DNA from: Gloeophyllum trabeum ATCC 11539
Taxonomy: Eukaryota; Basidiomycota; Agaricomycetes; Gloeophyllales; Gloeophyllaceae
NCBI RefSeq assembly: GCF_000344685.1
Contig: NW_006920421.1
Span: 134,909 to 182,828 of the forward strand
DNA: 47,920 bases
Direction: 5' to 3'
Below the pieces are notes generated by a model, which worked only from the letters and a program-made list of their open reading frames with translations, did no database searches and was not told where the DNA came from. How positions within the stretch are numbered: the first letter of the stretch is position 1; each line of letters opens with the position of its first letter. Made by a program: the position numbers and the translations under genes. Positions 1-10,782 of this stretch are shown here, in pieces.

Positions 1-602
1 TGGTATGCATTGCAGTCCGCAGTCTGAAGATATCATGTGGATAATTTTTTCTATTATATTGCATTCTTCTTCGAAATCGTCTATCTACATACTATTCGTA
101 AGTACGGTCATTCTGCTGCTGCAGTATAGTAGGACGGCACAAGCGACACAGGGCGAGTGGCGTGGGAATATTGACGATAAGCATGAACAAACAGTAGAAG
201 ACACCTCGTTCATGATCAACACATCTTCAACCACATCAACAACGCACCAACATCGCTGAAGTTTTTCTCGTCCAAAAATCACCCGAATCTAATAATTTTG
301 GGAAGGATATATCCAATCAACTCGACCCATTGGAAGCTATTTCTCTCGCGCTACTTCGAGCTGCAATCCTGATTCCTCAACTAACCTATCGCCGCGACGC
401 ACTATACATCCAACCGGCCACAAAAGAACGCCTGCTATCGTCTTGAGCTTTTTCATTTAGAAGAAGAGTACGCGATAATAGCACGACTTGCTGTGAGTTA
501 TCCCCATCACGTTGATGCCAGCCACATTCCTGACTGGATGTCATTCCAAGTTTTCGTCGACCACTAGCAGCCGAATCCACAGAATTCTAACGATATAAAA
601 CC
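1..602. other. Intergenic sequence, outer edge of left inverted arm
   Basis: No supportable gene was seen. From about position 480 the sequence resembles the reverse complement of the stretch just upstream of gene A' (about 42190-42310): both carry a GTGAGTTAT block, a GCCA(G/A)CCACA(T/C)TCCTGA block and a CATTCCAAG block in the same order before the ATG. The inverted duplication therefore includes the promoter of gene A and may continue beyond the left window edge. The short open frames here are AT-rich and match no family. Confidence 0.6.
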
Positions 603-2856
603 ATGTCCGATGTTCAAAGGCTGCCTCTTACCCTCCAGCACCAAGTGATCGAGTGCTACTTGGAGGACGCCACTCCTGCCGACAGGCATGACCCATACCC
701 ATATGACGAGTGCACCCGCCTCATGTTGGTATGCCATGATTGGGAATCCTTCATCGTTGAGTTAACGATATTCTGGAAAAATATCACTATCACGGACTCC
801 GGGGCCATGGGACGTGCCATCATGTGGAGTGGGGATGAACCGCTCGACATTCGTGGGCGCCTAATTGATGTAGAGGAGGAGGAGGACCTATCGCGGCTCG
901 ACCTTCTTCTCCAGTACAGAGGACGAATTCGGAGCCTGGACTTGATTACCTCAAGAATGGTACTGGCACAGTGGGATGCGGACCGTTACACTGAGGTCTC
1001 TGTACTGGAGGATCTAGTCTTGGAGATGATACACGGCACACATGATGACCCTGAAACCCGTGAAGAGGATCTTCTCGCCATCTTTAAAACTTCCACGTTG
1101 AGGACGGTGGAACTGAAGGGCTTTACCGACCGGGAGGCCAGCACCTTGATGACGAAGAGAGTTGAAGCGTTGAGACTTCAGGGGATGACGTTCACTGTGA
1201 CAGACAGAGAAGACATGAGGAGACCATGGAAGACGCAGAAAGACGAGTCGATCATACTACATGCTCTGGATTCCATGGAAAGTATACGCCGTTTGGATGT
1301 GGACTCGGGGCTATTCGGGGAGACTGCACGCTACCCACAGGATGTCAGTCTCCCCACCCTGCATTCTCTATCCTTCATCATCAAGACGAAGGAGCACGCA
1401 AAAGGCCTGGGTCTCTTACATGCACCAAATCTGCAGAACGCTTGCGTTGAGTTCTTGGCGCTACCCAATGACCTGAACTCGGAGCTGCCTTCGATTAGCC
1501 GTATGTTGGACACGATACCCTGGAACACAGAAATGTCTGTGGCTCGATTTGTCTTAGAGGAGACGGATGGTCTATGCATCACCTTCGCAGAGGGCTCGCT
1601 GGAGGTGCTGAAAATGCACTTCCATCACGTTGGAGAACTCGGGACAATCTTGCGTCTTCTAAGGTATAACCTCTCGCGGTGTCTGGGGAAAGTTAAGAAT
1701 CTACATATTCTCATGCACGATGGACAAAAAGCGGTGAAGAAGCTCGAGACGGAGGCACTGGTCTTATTACTATCGGGTGCACCAGAGTTACACCACCTAG
1801 CAGTTCAGGTCCCTATGACAGCAATCGGCGAAACGATAGAGAAGTTTGAGATTTTCCGCACTCAGCAGCCGCTCCACGGCTTACTTATTGGAGTAGGGTA
1901 TCACCAATTTTGCTCCGCTAATGCTGTGTCCTGATCAAAACAAGAGTGGTGAGTCGTGGTGCACTGTGGACCCGAGTGGGGTATAATTACCTTTCCGGGC
2001 TCGGCTGCCTGCGCGAAAGATTCTGAAAGTTCTCTATCGTTTCGCCGATTGCTGGAAGCCGGACGATGTGCTCAAGCCGTCCCGAGTGGAGCTCGACAGA
2101 CTTGCGTCTATTGCAGTTGGAATCACCCAGGCCGAGGACGCCCGCTTTCTCACCTACTTGGAGGCGCCGGTGTTACAGCATGCAAGCTTCAAGGTCAGCG
2201 CGGCGGACGAAGATATATCCTCCATATTGGAATCCGTTGCACCCCATCTTCACAAGATCACCGAGAACAGGCCATTACCGTTCTCCGAGTTCCAATTATT
2301 GGGGCGGACGCGACACAATGTGCACATTACTCTGGGCGACGGAGAGGGACACCTTCCGGGGATCGATCTACAATTCAAGGAGATTAGAGCCCAGGCAGCC
2401 TTGCTGCACTCTTTGGCAGCACACGTTGCTCCCTGCTTTCGGCTAGTGGATAACGTCTCCATCCGAAAGGGAGATGGATACGCTGACGGCACCGGGGCAG
2501 CATGGTGTCAAATCTTCAGGCCGATGCTCAAGGTTCGCATGTTACGCGTGGAAGGGCAAGGCGCTAAGGCAATGCCGTCGGGGATCGCGTACAGAGACAA
2601 CAACAGGGACACCCACCGCCCGCTTTTCCCTGCCTACAGTCGCTAACCCTACAGTCGGTCTGGTTTCGACGGCCGAAAAGGAAGGGAAGCTCCAGACCCG
2701 GGCCAACGTTCATTGGCGATCTTTTAAGATCGTTAGAGTGTCGCGACAAGGCACAACAACTCAACAAACTTACTATTGGTGAGGCACGCAAGATTAACAA
2801 AGGCGACATCGTGAACTTGAAGGCCTTGGTAAAGGATGTCACTTGGGATAAGTGAT
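603..2856 (+). pseudogene. F-box/LRR gene A, disrupted by a MITE and a frameshift
   Basis: This is the left-arm copy of the intact 668-residue gene at 40183-42189. The reading frame opens at the ATG at 603 with an F-box-like start (residues about 5-60, including the motif RLMLVCHDW) and follows the paralog through IRSLDLITSR until PMT at about residue 405. A 236-bp transposon at 1819-2054 then shifts the frame and stops it at 1934. Homology resumes at about 2056 (KPDDVLKPS in the paralog frame) and runs to about 2629, where one base is missing relative to the paralog; the remaining C-terminus (DLLRSLECRDKAQ and onward) is readable in a third frame to a TGA at 2854-2856. No GT-AG intron removing the insert restores the frame. 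A 443-residue truncated product retaining the F-box region could still be made from the first ORF; whether it is expressed is unknown. Confidence 0.88.
1819..2054. mobile_element. MITE-like non-autonomous DNA transposon, 236 bp
   Basis: The element starts CAGCAATCGGCG and ends with the reverse complement of this. The terminal inverted repeats are identical over 25 bp and remain similar over about 55 bp. It sits inside the coding sequence of F-box gene A. The paralog in the opposite arm has the uninterrupted site (CCCATGAAGCCGG, read on its coding strand), and the comparison indicates that only the dinucleotide GA was duplicated on insertion. It contains no ORF for a transposase. The 2-bp target duplication and the CAGC terminus do not fit a familiar class closely (CACTA elements make 2-3 bp duplications but start CAC), so the superfamily is left open. 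Confidence 0.88.
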
Positions 2857-5054
2857 AAGACTGAACAGCCGGTCCAATCACCCAGCGTTTACGGGGAGGA
2901 TTGGAGGAACCGGTTACAACTTAGGAACAGAGAGGGGGGGGATTATGAAGTTGGATGTGGGAGAAGATTTTCGCCATTTATGACGAATACTGAGTCGCAT
3001 ATTAGTATAAAAGTGGGGATGTATCGAGTAGAAATCGTACTAAGTTGAATATTCTTCTGCCAAAAAGTGAGGGTCGTCCAAAGCGTGAGCTTCATGAGTA
3101 AATTGGTATGTTTGCGAGACTCCAGACCTTTCGGATTGCAGTGACTTCAGTGAACCATGCTCTGGACCATTGACAACATACGGACGGGTCCACACAAGCA
3201 TGGTTTGAAACCATGAGGATAAAACGGCCCAATCTCGTTCCTTCCTCGCAACACCAAATCTGCACAATGCAGAACACTCCTTGATTCAATTTGGAATAGA
3301 TACGGGATATGAATCATCACATTTGTCTTACAACCGTATCGAGTTTGCCATCCTGAGAGAATTCAACATACCGTCCAAGCAAGCCACATCAAGTCGAGAG
3401 GAACAGCCCCCCTAGCGCCGCAAGCGTCCCAATAGATACCTTCGTCGTATGTCTCGACACGCCATAATCAAGGTCGGTACAGCAAGAGCTAAAGGCTCGC
3501 ATATGTCGTACGCGAGAGGGCTATCTTTCACGACTTGTTGGCCTTTTGGCACTGGAAGTCGTAGGCGCAGACATGACGAACCGTAGTGTAAGGATTTGCA
3601 TAGGTTCTGCACCCAGTTGTATTTCGTCGCTATGTCTCCGAATAAATATTAACCTTCCTTGAGAGAATGCTTCCGATAGAGGCAGCTAGCTTGGATAACA
3701 GTCAAGATAGCAGATACCGCACGACGAAGGCCAAGACAAAGCAGACAAGCCGGACATTTAGAGACCGCCTGACAGACGGATGGCATGAGAGGCTCTTCTT
3801 GAATGTCTGCGGACGACTTGAGAGGCCCATGTAGCGAGCATAAGGGGAGACGGTTATCACGATGGAAGAGATGGAGGAGACAATGGGAGAGCGTCACCTC
3901 CGCTTCTTCCACCGCGGAACGGCATCACCCGGGCGTGTGTAGGTGTGGCAACGAGAGCTTTGGTTGTATTTGGTCTGCAAAATCCTGAAGCCACCGACGC
4001 TTGTACGTGCGGCGTATAAACTCACTGGATGAAGCATGGATATGGACTGAACTCGCCCGTAATTCAGAACCACCCAAAGTGTCAGCTCCGGATGCCGTAC
4101 GGCTCTGCCTGTGAAGCAGTGTAGAGCGGCTGGCTAGACGTGGGTGTTACCACGAGGGCTTTGTTAATAAGGAGGCTCACGTCAGGTGGTACATACCTTG
4201 AGATAACACTCCGTAGTCAGTGAACGATTATTGGACTCTCGTTGGAGGTCTGTCGATTCTCTTTCCCGAGATTGATGATTAAACACGTGAACTAAGATTT
4301 CATCGTACATTTTCTGCAGGAAAATCGTGAATTGTAGCAATAATTATCTGATAGATTGGAATTTGGAGAGGCCAACATCGCTTTCGAAAACGAGACGATG
4401 CCCCATGCTGCCGACAGTTAGAGGCATGGCGCTCAGATTGGTGCTGGCACGCAGGATATCTCACGAGAGATGAAGGCAGTTGCTGCCGCAGGAGTAACCG
4501 CTGGTGTTGAAGAAGCGTGAACGCTCTCTGATGAGATGCGACATGAGCCATGAACGTGCATGAACTTTGCATGAATCCCAACACGAGAGCAGCAGATGGC
4601 CACATCTCAATTTGGCTGTGTTTGGCGAGGCAGGTTCTTAAGCCGCCACAACGCGTTGAACGTAACCACCCCACGCCATCTCTCTGGCATAGATCTTTGT
4701 TTCACTCTGACCATCGCACAACAGCAGAGATAGCTTTACCGGTCAGGCCATACCACCATAGCCAAGAACTGTAAGCCATCCATCCGGCCGAGAATTCTTC
4801 CTGAGCCACACTCCGGATTCTCTGCGACCAAAGACCGTAAACGACAATATCACCCGACTTTCACCGTATCATCATCTCTGAAAAGAAATAGCCAAGACGC
4901 CAATCTCGAGTCTTACCACTGGAGCCCACAGCTGTTAGTGATCCCTTCCACCTGTGCGAGCCACATTCCTGAGAACGACCGATTGAAGCTTACAGCTAAC
5001 TACCAACCAACCAACCAACCATCGGCTTCCTCCTCACACAATACAGTCTTCAGT
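2857..5054. pseudogene. Decayed F-box/LRR-like remnant between genes A and B (left arm)
   Basis: No intact gene. Most of the stretch aligns with the reverse complement of 37812-40182, with landmarks such as ATTAGTATAA near 3000, ATGTTTGCGAGACT near 3110, GACAACATAC near 3170 and CATAGGTTCTGCACCCAG near 3600. Short translated pieces at 3100-3400 (FARLQTFRIAV, then ATPNLHNAEHSLIQFGID in another frame) resemble the 'L-x-x-L-x-x-x ... FL ... AP-x-L-x-x-A' repeats of genes A and G, so it may be an old LRR-family copy, now full of stops. The last 250 bases before 5055 are the B promoter and are much more similar to the other arm than the rest. Confidence 0.5.
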
Positions 5055-6536
5055 ATGCCTATTCCTAGTGTATTCGACCGACTTCCCGATGAACTCGTCA
5101 CCGAGATTCTTCTCCAATACCTGTCCAGCCACACGCCAATCCCTCTCGGCCGTGATCAGCGATCCATGCACCTCCGAGCTGCAATAATGCTGGTCTGTAC
5201 GCGCTTCAGGGACGTCGTCTACGGCGACGGTGCATTTTGGCAAGGCGTTACGATCACCAGCCCAGGCGTCATGAAAGCAGCAATGACGCGTAGTGGGACA
5301 CGTCCCCTCTCCGTCGATGGATGCTTGGATCGGCAAGACACTAGGGAGGAGCAAGCCCAGCTGCTGCTCATCGCGGACGAGGCTGAGCGTATCCGCTCGC
5401 TCAACTTGGTCACCTCTCGAGAGCTGCTGAGCCTGTGGAAAGTGGAGTTGCCGAAACTCGAGGTGCTGGCACTAGAGGACACCTCAGGACCTGACGCTGA
5501 TGACAACGAAGAGTTCGATTTGCTGAAGTACTTTCGAAGCCCGTACCTCAAGATACTGTGCCTTGACGGCCTTGCTTACAAGGACATCAAGCCCATGTTC
5601 GCTGAGACAATTCAAGAGCTCGAGATATCAGAACCGCGGGGAGATATTACCGCCTGGCGGCTCTTGACGGACCTTCGAGCGATGCCCAACCTGCGGAAGC
5701 TAACCGTCGCATTCGACATGGCGGAAGGCGCTGGCACACATACCGTGGTGGAATACCCACACCTCGAGTCTTTGACTCTGAAGATGAGCGGATTTGAGGA
5801 AGCCGAGTTCCTCAGATACCTTGATGCACCACGTCTGCTGGAAATACGACTCAACATCTTCGCAGAATACGCAATGACGTTCGTCGGCATGATGATAGCC
5901 CGCAGGTTACTAGACCGTGTCGCAGCAAACCAGCAACTTGATACAGCGATGTTCCATTCACCCGGTGCTAGACAGTTATATATGTCGCTGATGGCAGAAG
6001 GGGCCCCGAGGCGAGGGATACATCTCGCATTCAAGAAAGTCGAGCACCTGAAGAGTCTTATCAGCTGTCTCCATTCATTCTTTCTAGGACAATACCTCGG
6101 TGCGGTTTGCAACCTCATTTTACCCAATGGGAAGAGATACATCGACGGTGCTGCGACCAGGCGGTACGAACTCTTCGAGGCCATGTGTAACGTGCGCCGT
6201 CTTCGGATCGAAGGTTGGGGCAGCAACGCGATCAACTCAGGCCTGGATTACCGGAGAGAGAAAGAAAAGGAATATCGAGCAGTGTTCCCCCACTTGAAGA
6301 CGCTTGAGCTGGACTCCGTCCGGTTCTGGCAGACCAACGCAAAGAAAGGATTCATCAAAAATCTGATCAAGTCGTTTAAGCATCGCAAGGCGCAACCGCT
6401 CAAACTCATTACCGTAACCAACGCCGTCAGGTCCAAGGAGGGCGACTTGTCGAAGTTGCAAAATTTCGCTGAGAAGATCAACTGGGACGGCGTTGAGAGC
6501 AGCGCGGGAGGCAACAGCAGTAGCGCCGCAGTCTGA
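5055..6536 (+). CDS. F-box/LRR-like protein B (left copy)
   Basis: A single-exon gene of about 493 residues. The frame stays open upstream to a GTG at 4938, but the first ATG is at 5055 and places the F-box (FDRLPDELVTEILLQYL, then AIMLVCTRFRDVV) at residues about 5-55, as expected. The rest is leucine-rich: a central ERIRSLNLVTSRELL signature, repeated 'PxLxxLxL' segments, and a C-terminal module (AVFPHLKTLELDSVRF, then FIKNLIKSFKHRK). F-box proteins recruit substrates to SCF ubiquitin ligases; the LRR region would choose the target. The copy in the opposite arm (36333-37811) is nearly identical. No signal peptide or membrane segment is visible. Substrate unknown. Confidence 0.85.
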   Translation: MPIPSVFDRLPDELVTEILLQYLSSHTPIPLGRDQRSMHLRAAIMLVCTRFRDVVYGDGAFWQGVTITSPGVMKAAMTRSGTRPLSVDGCLDRQDTREEQAQLLLIADEAERIRSLNLVTSRELLSLWKVELPKLEVLALEDTSGPDADDNEEFDLLKYFRSPYLKILCLDGLAYKDIKPMFAETIQELEISEPRGDITAWRLLTDLRAMPNLRKLTVAFDMAEGAGTHTVVEYPHLESLTLKMSGFEEAEFLRYLDAPRLLEIRLNIFAEYAMTFVGMMIARRLLDRVAANQQLDTAMFHSPGARQLYMSLMAEGAPRRGIHLAFKKVEHLKSLISCLHSFFLGQYLGAVCNLILPNGKRYIDGAATRRYELFEAMCNVRRLRIEGWGSNAINSGLDYRREKEKEYRAVFPHLKTLELDSVRFWQTNAKKGFIKNLIKSFKHRKAQPLKLITVTNAVRSKEGDLSKLQNFAEKINWDGVESSAGGNSSSAAV

Positions 6537-8858
6537 GAACCATACAGGGAGGACGAGACGGGAGAGAAAATACAAGGGGCGCTGATGGAGAGACAAGAAC
6601 AGACTAAGTGCCATCGGACAGGGAAGATCAGATTATGTATGACAATTTGTGCAATGACATACAGTACGTTGTCCGGGAATTCCTTCCAGACCATTTATAA
6701 CAAATGAGCGACGCTGCGTGAGTGCCTTAGGCCCAGAAAGTAGCCCAGATACGGGCAGTCGACCAGCAATACTTCCGGACCGATAAACAAACCACATCGG
6801 TCCAGTCGTGGAAAATATGATAAGGCGACCATCGAAAAATTGTGCTTCCCTTCGACAATGTTTGAGCTGGACTGAGCAGGGTAAAGGCAGTACGACCGAC
6901 ACAGAGACGTCAACAGTACGGCCAAGAAATTCGGTCCCCACGTTCTCTCCCAGCTGAAGGGATCCGGTGGGTAAACGTTTAGAAGAATACCCATAGGATC
7001 TGGAAGCGGGGTGGTAGTGCTTCATTATATTTGCAGAGACTTATCCAGCAACGAGCGGGGCTGAGCAGCGTGAATGGCAGAACAATGAAAGTGGTGCGAC
7101 GGCACCCATCGACGCAAATGCGAAGACGTGCGCTCGCTACGTTACAACGGCAGTTGAATACGGAACGCGGCCCTCGGGTACCCCACTTACAATATATTTT
7201 CGTCTGCTACCCTGAACCTCAGCATACCACTTGTAGTAATGATCGGCCACTGACCTTCCCGGACGCCAGATTGCAAGTCACCAGATATCTCATGTTGAAG
7301 AGAGATATCTCCTAGGCACCGAGAGTGCGGCAATCTCAAGAGTCGAGCTGGTTGCGACCTCGTACCATGCGATTACGGCAGAAGACAAAGAAACCCACAA
7401 TACATGTTATTCACCTTGAGTCAAGTTAATAGGGCCTCGCACTATGCCAATTGCTGGACGCCGCTCACGTTCAAGTCCGCGAGCCATGCATAACTAGGAC
7501 GGAGGGCGGTGGACCATGCAGTCGGACGATGGCTTCGACTGGATAACTCAAGCTCGAGGGTTTCCCGATGCTCTTGATGCGGGCGTTGACGGGACTATAC
7601 CGCGGGTATCAATCTCCGAGTCCCAGCCTTCTATGTCTCCGGGAGGTACATAATGATTTGATGCGTCCTCGAGAATAAGTAGAATAGTGCCTGGCTTTCC
7701 GACCTGTCAAGGCTAGAGAGGCCAGCATGGATTGTGGGCGTTTCTGCTTTACATTTAGACGGAGGCAACGGTTGACCAGAGCAACAGCTTGAGCATTGCG
7801 AGCAGCACGAGCCCTCGCGACACTCCAAAACGTACTATCCCAAGGGGACCCAGTCTTTTGCAATGGACCAGCGTGCAAACACGATGTCGACTGGGACGGC
7901 CAGATCAGCTGAGACTGGCACCACATCGCGGAGGACGAGACCGATCGCTGCCCAGAGACAACATAGGCCAGAGAGAGAGGGAAAGATGGTTTTGATGAGA
8001 ACGATTATGAGAGCTGGGATAAAGAGAACGGCATGTACAGAGGACCTGGAAGACAAAAAGGCTGATAACGGGACGGTAAAGCAGAACCGCGATCGAAGTT
8101 TGCATATCCGGCTTGTACCACTCGAGATGCCTGGGACCTCTGGGAAGGAACGTCGACACAGAGCACTTGGGAGGACGCTAGCTTTGGCGAATGTGGTGCC
8201 CCTGGCTGCCTCGGGTAACGGACTCGTCCTGTCCCTTCTCAGCCACGCTTGATTTGATGACCTCGACATCCATCCGCATGCTTATAAAATCAAAAGATGT
8301 ACACCTCTTGAGAATCAGTCCTGACAGTCCAGATGACCTTCCGGGTCCAAACAGAGAGCGATGCTGCAGCCTCAACGACGCAGCCAATTCAGAGCCCAGT
8401 AGTCCAATAATGAGCATATCAACCACGGAATTCTTCACGACGTCTATGCCAACGTGAATGTGAAAGCACCGTGAGTTGAACGGAGACGATGCGATAGGAA
8501 GACAAGGGAACCGCTCCTTGAGTCGTTCAAGGCACGGCATATCCCGAGAGGCTTTGTGGCTGCTATGTCCGAAGGAAACAGCCACAAACATAGGCCTGTA
8601 GCCAGCTCTGCATTTCAGCATTTCACCGCCACATGTGTCTTGAAGTGATGCAACTGAATGCCAATACCTCTTCCCCAACACTTGCGGATTGGCCTCAGAC
8701 TCGTAAACTCCTCACACGTCCCGCAGAGCAAATTATTACAATAATTGCATAGAGAGCTCTGCGCGGGCGTGTGTTATGCCCGGCTAATAGTGGCATATCT
8801 ACAGGTACACGTAATAAATAATATCATGCAGTCCCCACCCAGCTATAACACCCAAAAT
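6537..8858. pseudogene. Decayed sequence of left arm, relic of unidentified gene(s) read on the minus strand
   Basis: No intact gene. The stretch aligns with the reverse complement of about 34050-36332. Shared blocks include the GGCCT(A/C)AAGGCACTC region near 6730, GCACGTCTTCGCAT near 7125 (reverse strand), ATAGTACG(T/C)(T/C)TTGGAGT near 7820 (reverse strand) and AAGCATGCGGA near 8275 (reverse strand). Minus-strand pieces such as VLRDVVPVSADLAVP (about 7900) match VLRDVVLASVDLAVP of the right arm, so a protein-coding ancestor is likely, but frames are broken and the family was not recognised. The 3' regulatory sequence of gene B lies in the first 150 bases. Confidence 0.55.
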
Positions 8859-10782
8859 CTAATCCGAAGCGTCAAGACTCGCCGCCGTCGACCGAATCAG
8901 CGCCGCACGCTCCGGCGAGCGCACGACGAAGTTGCATTTGAATGTCTGGCCAGTCCCGAGGCTGACGTTGGCGGGCAGCGGCGACTTCTCGTCCGGCACG
9001 AGCGTGAACGAGGAGACGATGTTCGCGGCCATGATGAGCACGGAGCGATACGCGAGGTGGCGGCCGGGGCACATGCGGCGGTTGAAGCCGAAGGCGTAGA
9101 GCCGAGCGTCGCGCGCCTGGGGGAAGCGGCCGTCCCAGCGCTCGGGCCAGAACTTCATGGGGTCGGGATACATGTTCTCGTCGTGTAGGATAGCCCTATG
9201 TACAGGAGAGGCATGTCAATTTCAAGAGCGGCCCGAGCAGAATGACTGCGCTACGCACCATTGGTTCGCGACCATGATCGATCCTTTGGGAATGAACATG
9301 CCCTCGTAAACATCGTCCTGCGAGGCGGCATGCGACAGACCAAGGGGTGCCACGGGGTTCCATCGGAGGGTCTCAAGGACACAGTAGCGGAGGTACGGCA
9401 GGTGGTCCTCGTCAGCGAACGTCGGGAGACGGTTGGTGCCGACGACGGAGTCGAGCTCGGCCTGCAGCTTCTTTTGGCATTCGGGGTAGAGGAGCATGGC
9501 GAGTATGAAGCTGGCCATTGTGCCGAGGGTGGTGTCCACTGCTGCACCATACATGACACCGGCAGAAGCTACGGTTGCGTACGTCAGGAAAGTACGATAA
9601 ATAGGGAGTATAGAGACTAACCCTTGATGACATACTCCTCGTCATCGGAGCCCGTTATCTGGCCCTTCATCTCCAAGAGTCTGCTGGCGTAACAAGGCTT
9701 GATGGCACCCTTGGCCTGAGGAAGTACATCAGCAAGGAGCGTCGCTGTTAGTGATAGTCTTGACATACCATGCGCTCCTTAAGCTCTACCCAAGGTGTAT
9801 CCCGGATTCGCATGTGCCCATCCAGCACTTCCTTGACGAAGGGCCTGTATGCAGTTCCAGGGAACCAGTCGGGCATGTATTGCACTGAATACCGGCAATG
9901 AATCAGATTGTGCACTACACGAGAACGAGAAGAAAGGGAGCTGACACCAAGGAACGAAGTTCACCACGAACGCAGTGGGGGTGACCGCGCGCAAGTTGTT
10001 CGGAATCGCAGCCTCGTTAATCTCGACGAGGTGGTCATCGAGCGCGCGAACTTTGTGGTCGTACGTGACACGCAGGATGACGGAGCCCGCTGAGCGGCGC
10101 ATGTGCAGGAACCACTTCTCGGGCGAGTCGAGGAGGTGCTCGAGCGTCTCGTATGTCTCTTCCTCCTGGATTATGCCGTAGTCCTTGACGGCGGACGGGT
10201 TGAAGGCCGCGTTCACGACCTTGCGGTACGTGCGGAACTCCTCGTCGTAATCCATGCCGGGGAAGTGATGGTTTGTTGATCTGTAAGTTTCGCGCCGGTC
10301 AATGGCGTTTGGGGTGAGAATGAAGTGAAGAAACTAACAGTCTCCGGATGACACCGGGGTTGCGGTCAGAATAGATGTTGCCGCGTTTCTCGAGGAGTTC
10401 GTTAGTAGCATGAGCGGAGTTGAGGACCACAACGCGGTTCCCGAAGGATTCAATGGAGAAGACATCGCCTGTGCAGGAGTGAGTCTACGCTGACGCCAGG
10501 GCACATAACATAGCACCCTACCATATTTCTTTGACCACTCCTTGTAGGTAATGTGTAGGGGCTGCTTCTTGCCATCTGGAAGCTGGCGAAGGTTCCCAAT
10601 TATCGGATCACCCTTGGGTCCTGCCCTCACACTTGAACAAAGCTTTCATTGCGACAGCGACTGGTTCACATACCTGGAGGGTAGGGAAGACCGCCGGATC
10701 GTCTCCGGTGGTTCGCCCAGCGATACACCAGGAGACCCGATACCAAAGCTAAGAAAAGGAGTGCCGACATTGGGGAGGCCAT
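8859..10782 (-). CDS. Cytochrome P450 monooxygenase 1
   Basis: A multi-exon P450 of about 500 residues with an N-terminal membrane anchor (MASPMSALLFLALVSGLLVY) followed by a proline-rich hinge (LPYPPG). The exons join in frame to give, in order, FPGMDYDEEF, FVVNFVPWLQYMPDWFPG, the I-helix (AAVDTTLG), the ExxR motif (ETLRW), PERW and the heme loop FGFNRRMCPG with its cysteine ligand. The heme loop has Asn where most fungal P450s have Gly (FGxGRRxCxG). Introns are about 50-65 bp, for example 9196-9258; the first is unusually short at 38 bp (10632-10669), the only split found that keeps the frame. It would hydroxylate or epoxidise a lipophilic substrate at the ER, with a P450 reductase encoded elsewhere. 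The next gene, P450-2, lies head to tail upstream. Substrate cannot be inferred. Confidence 0.9.

Noticed and set aside
1809..2056. The MITE in gene A acting as a spliced intron
   Set aside because: No GT-AG pair at the insert borders restores the reading frame, and the downstream one-base deletion would still break the gene.
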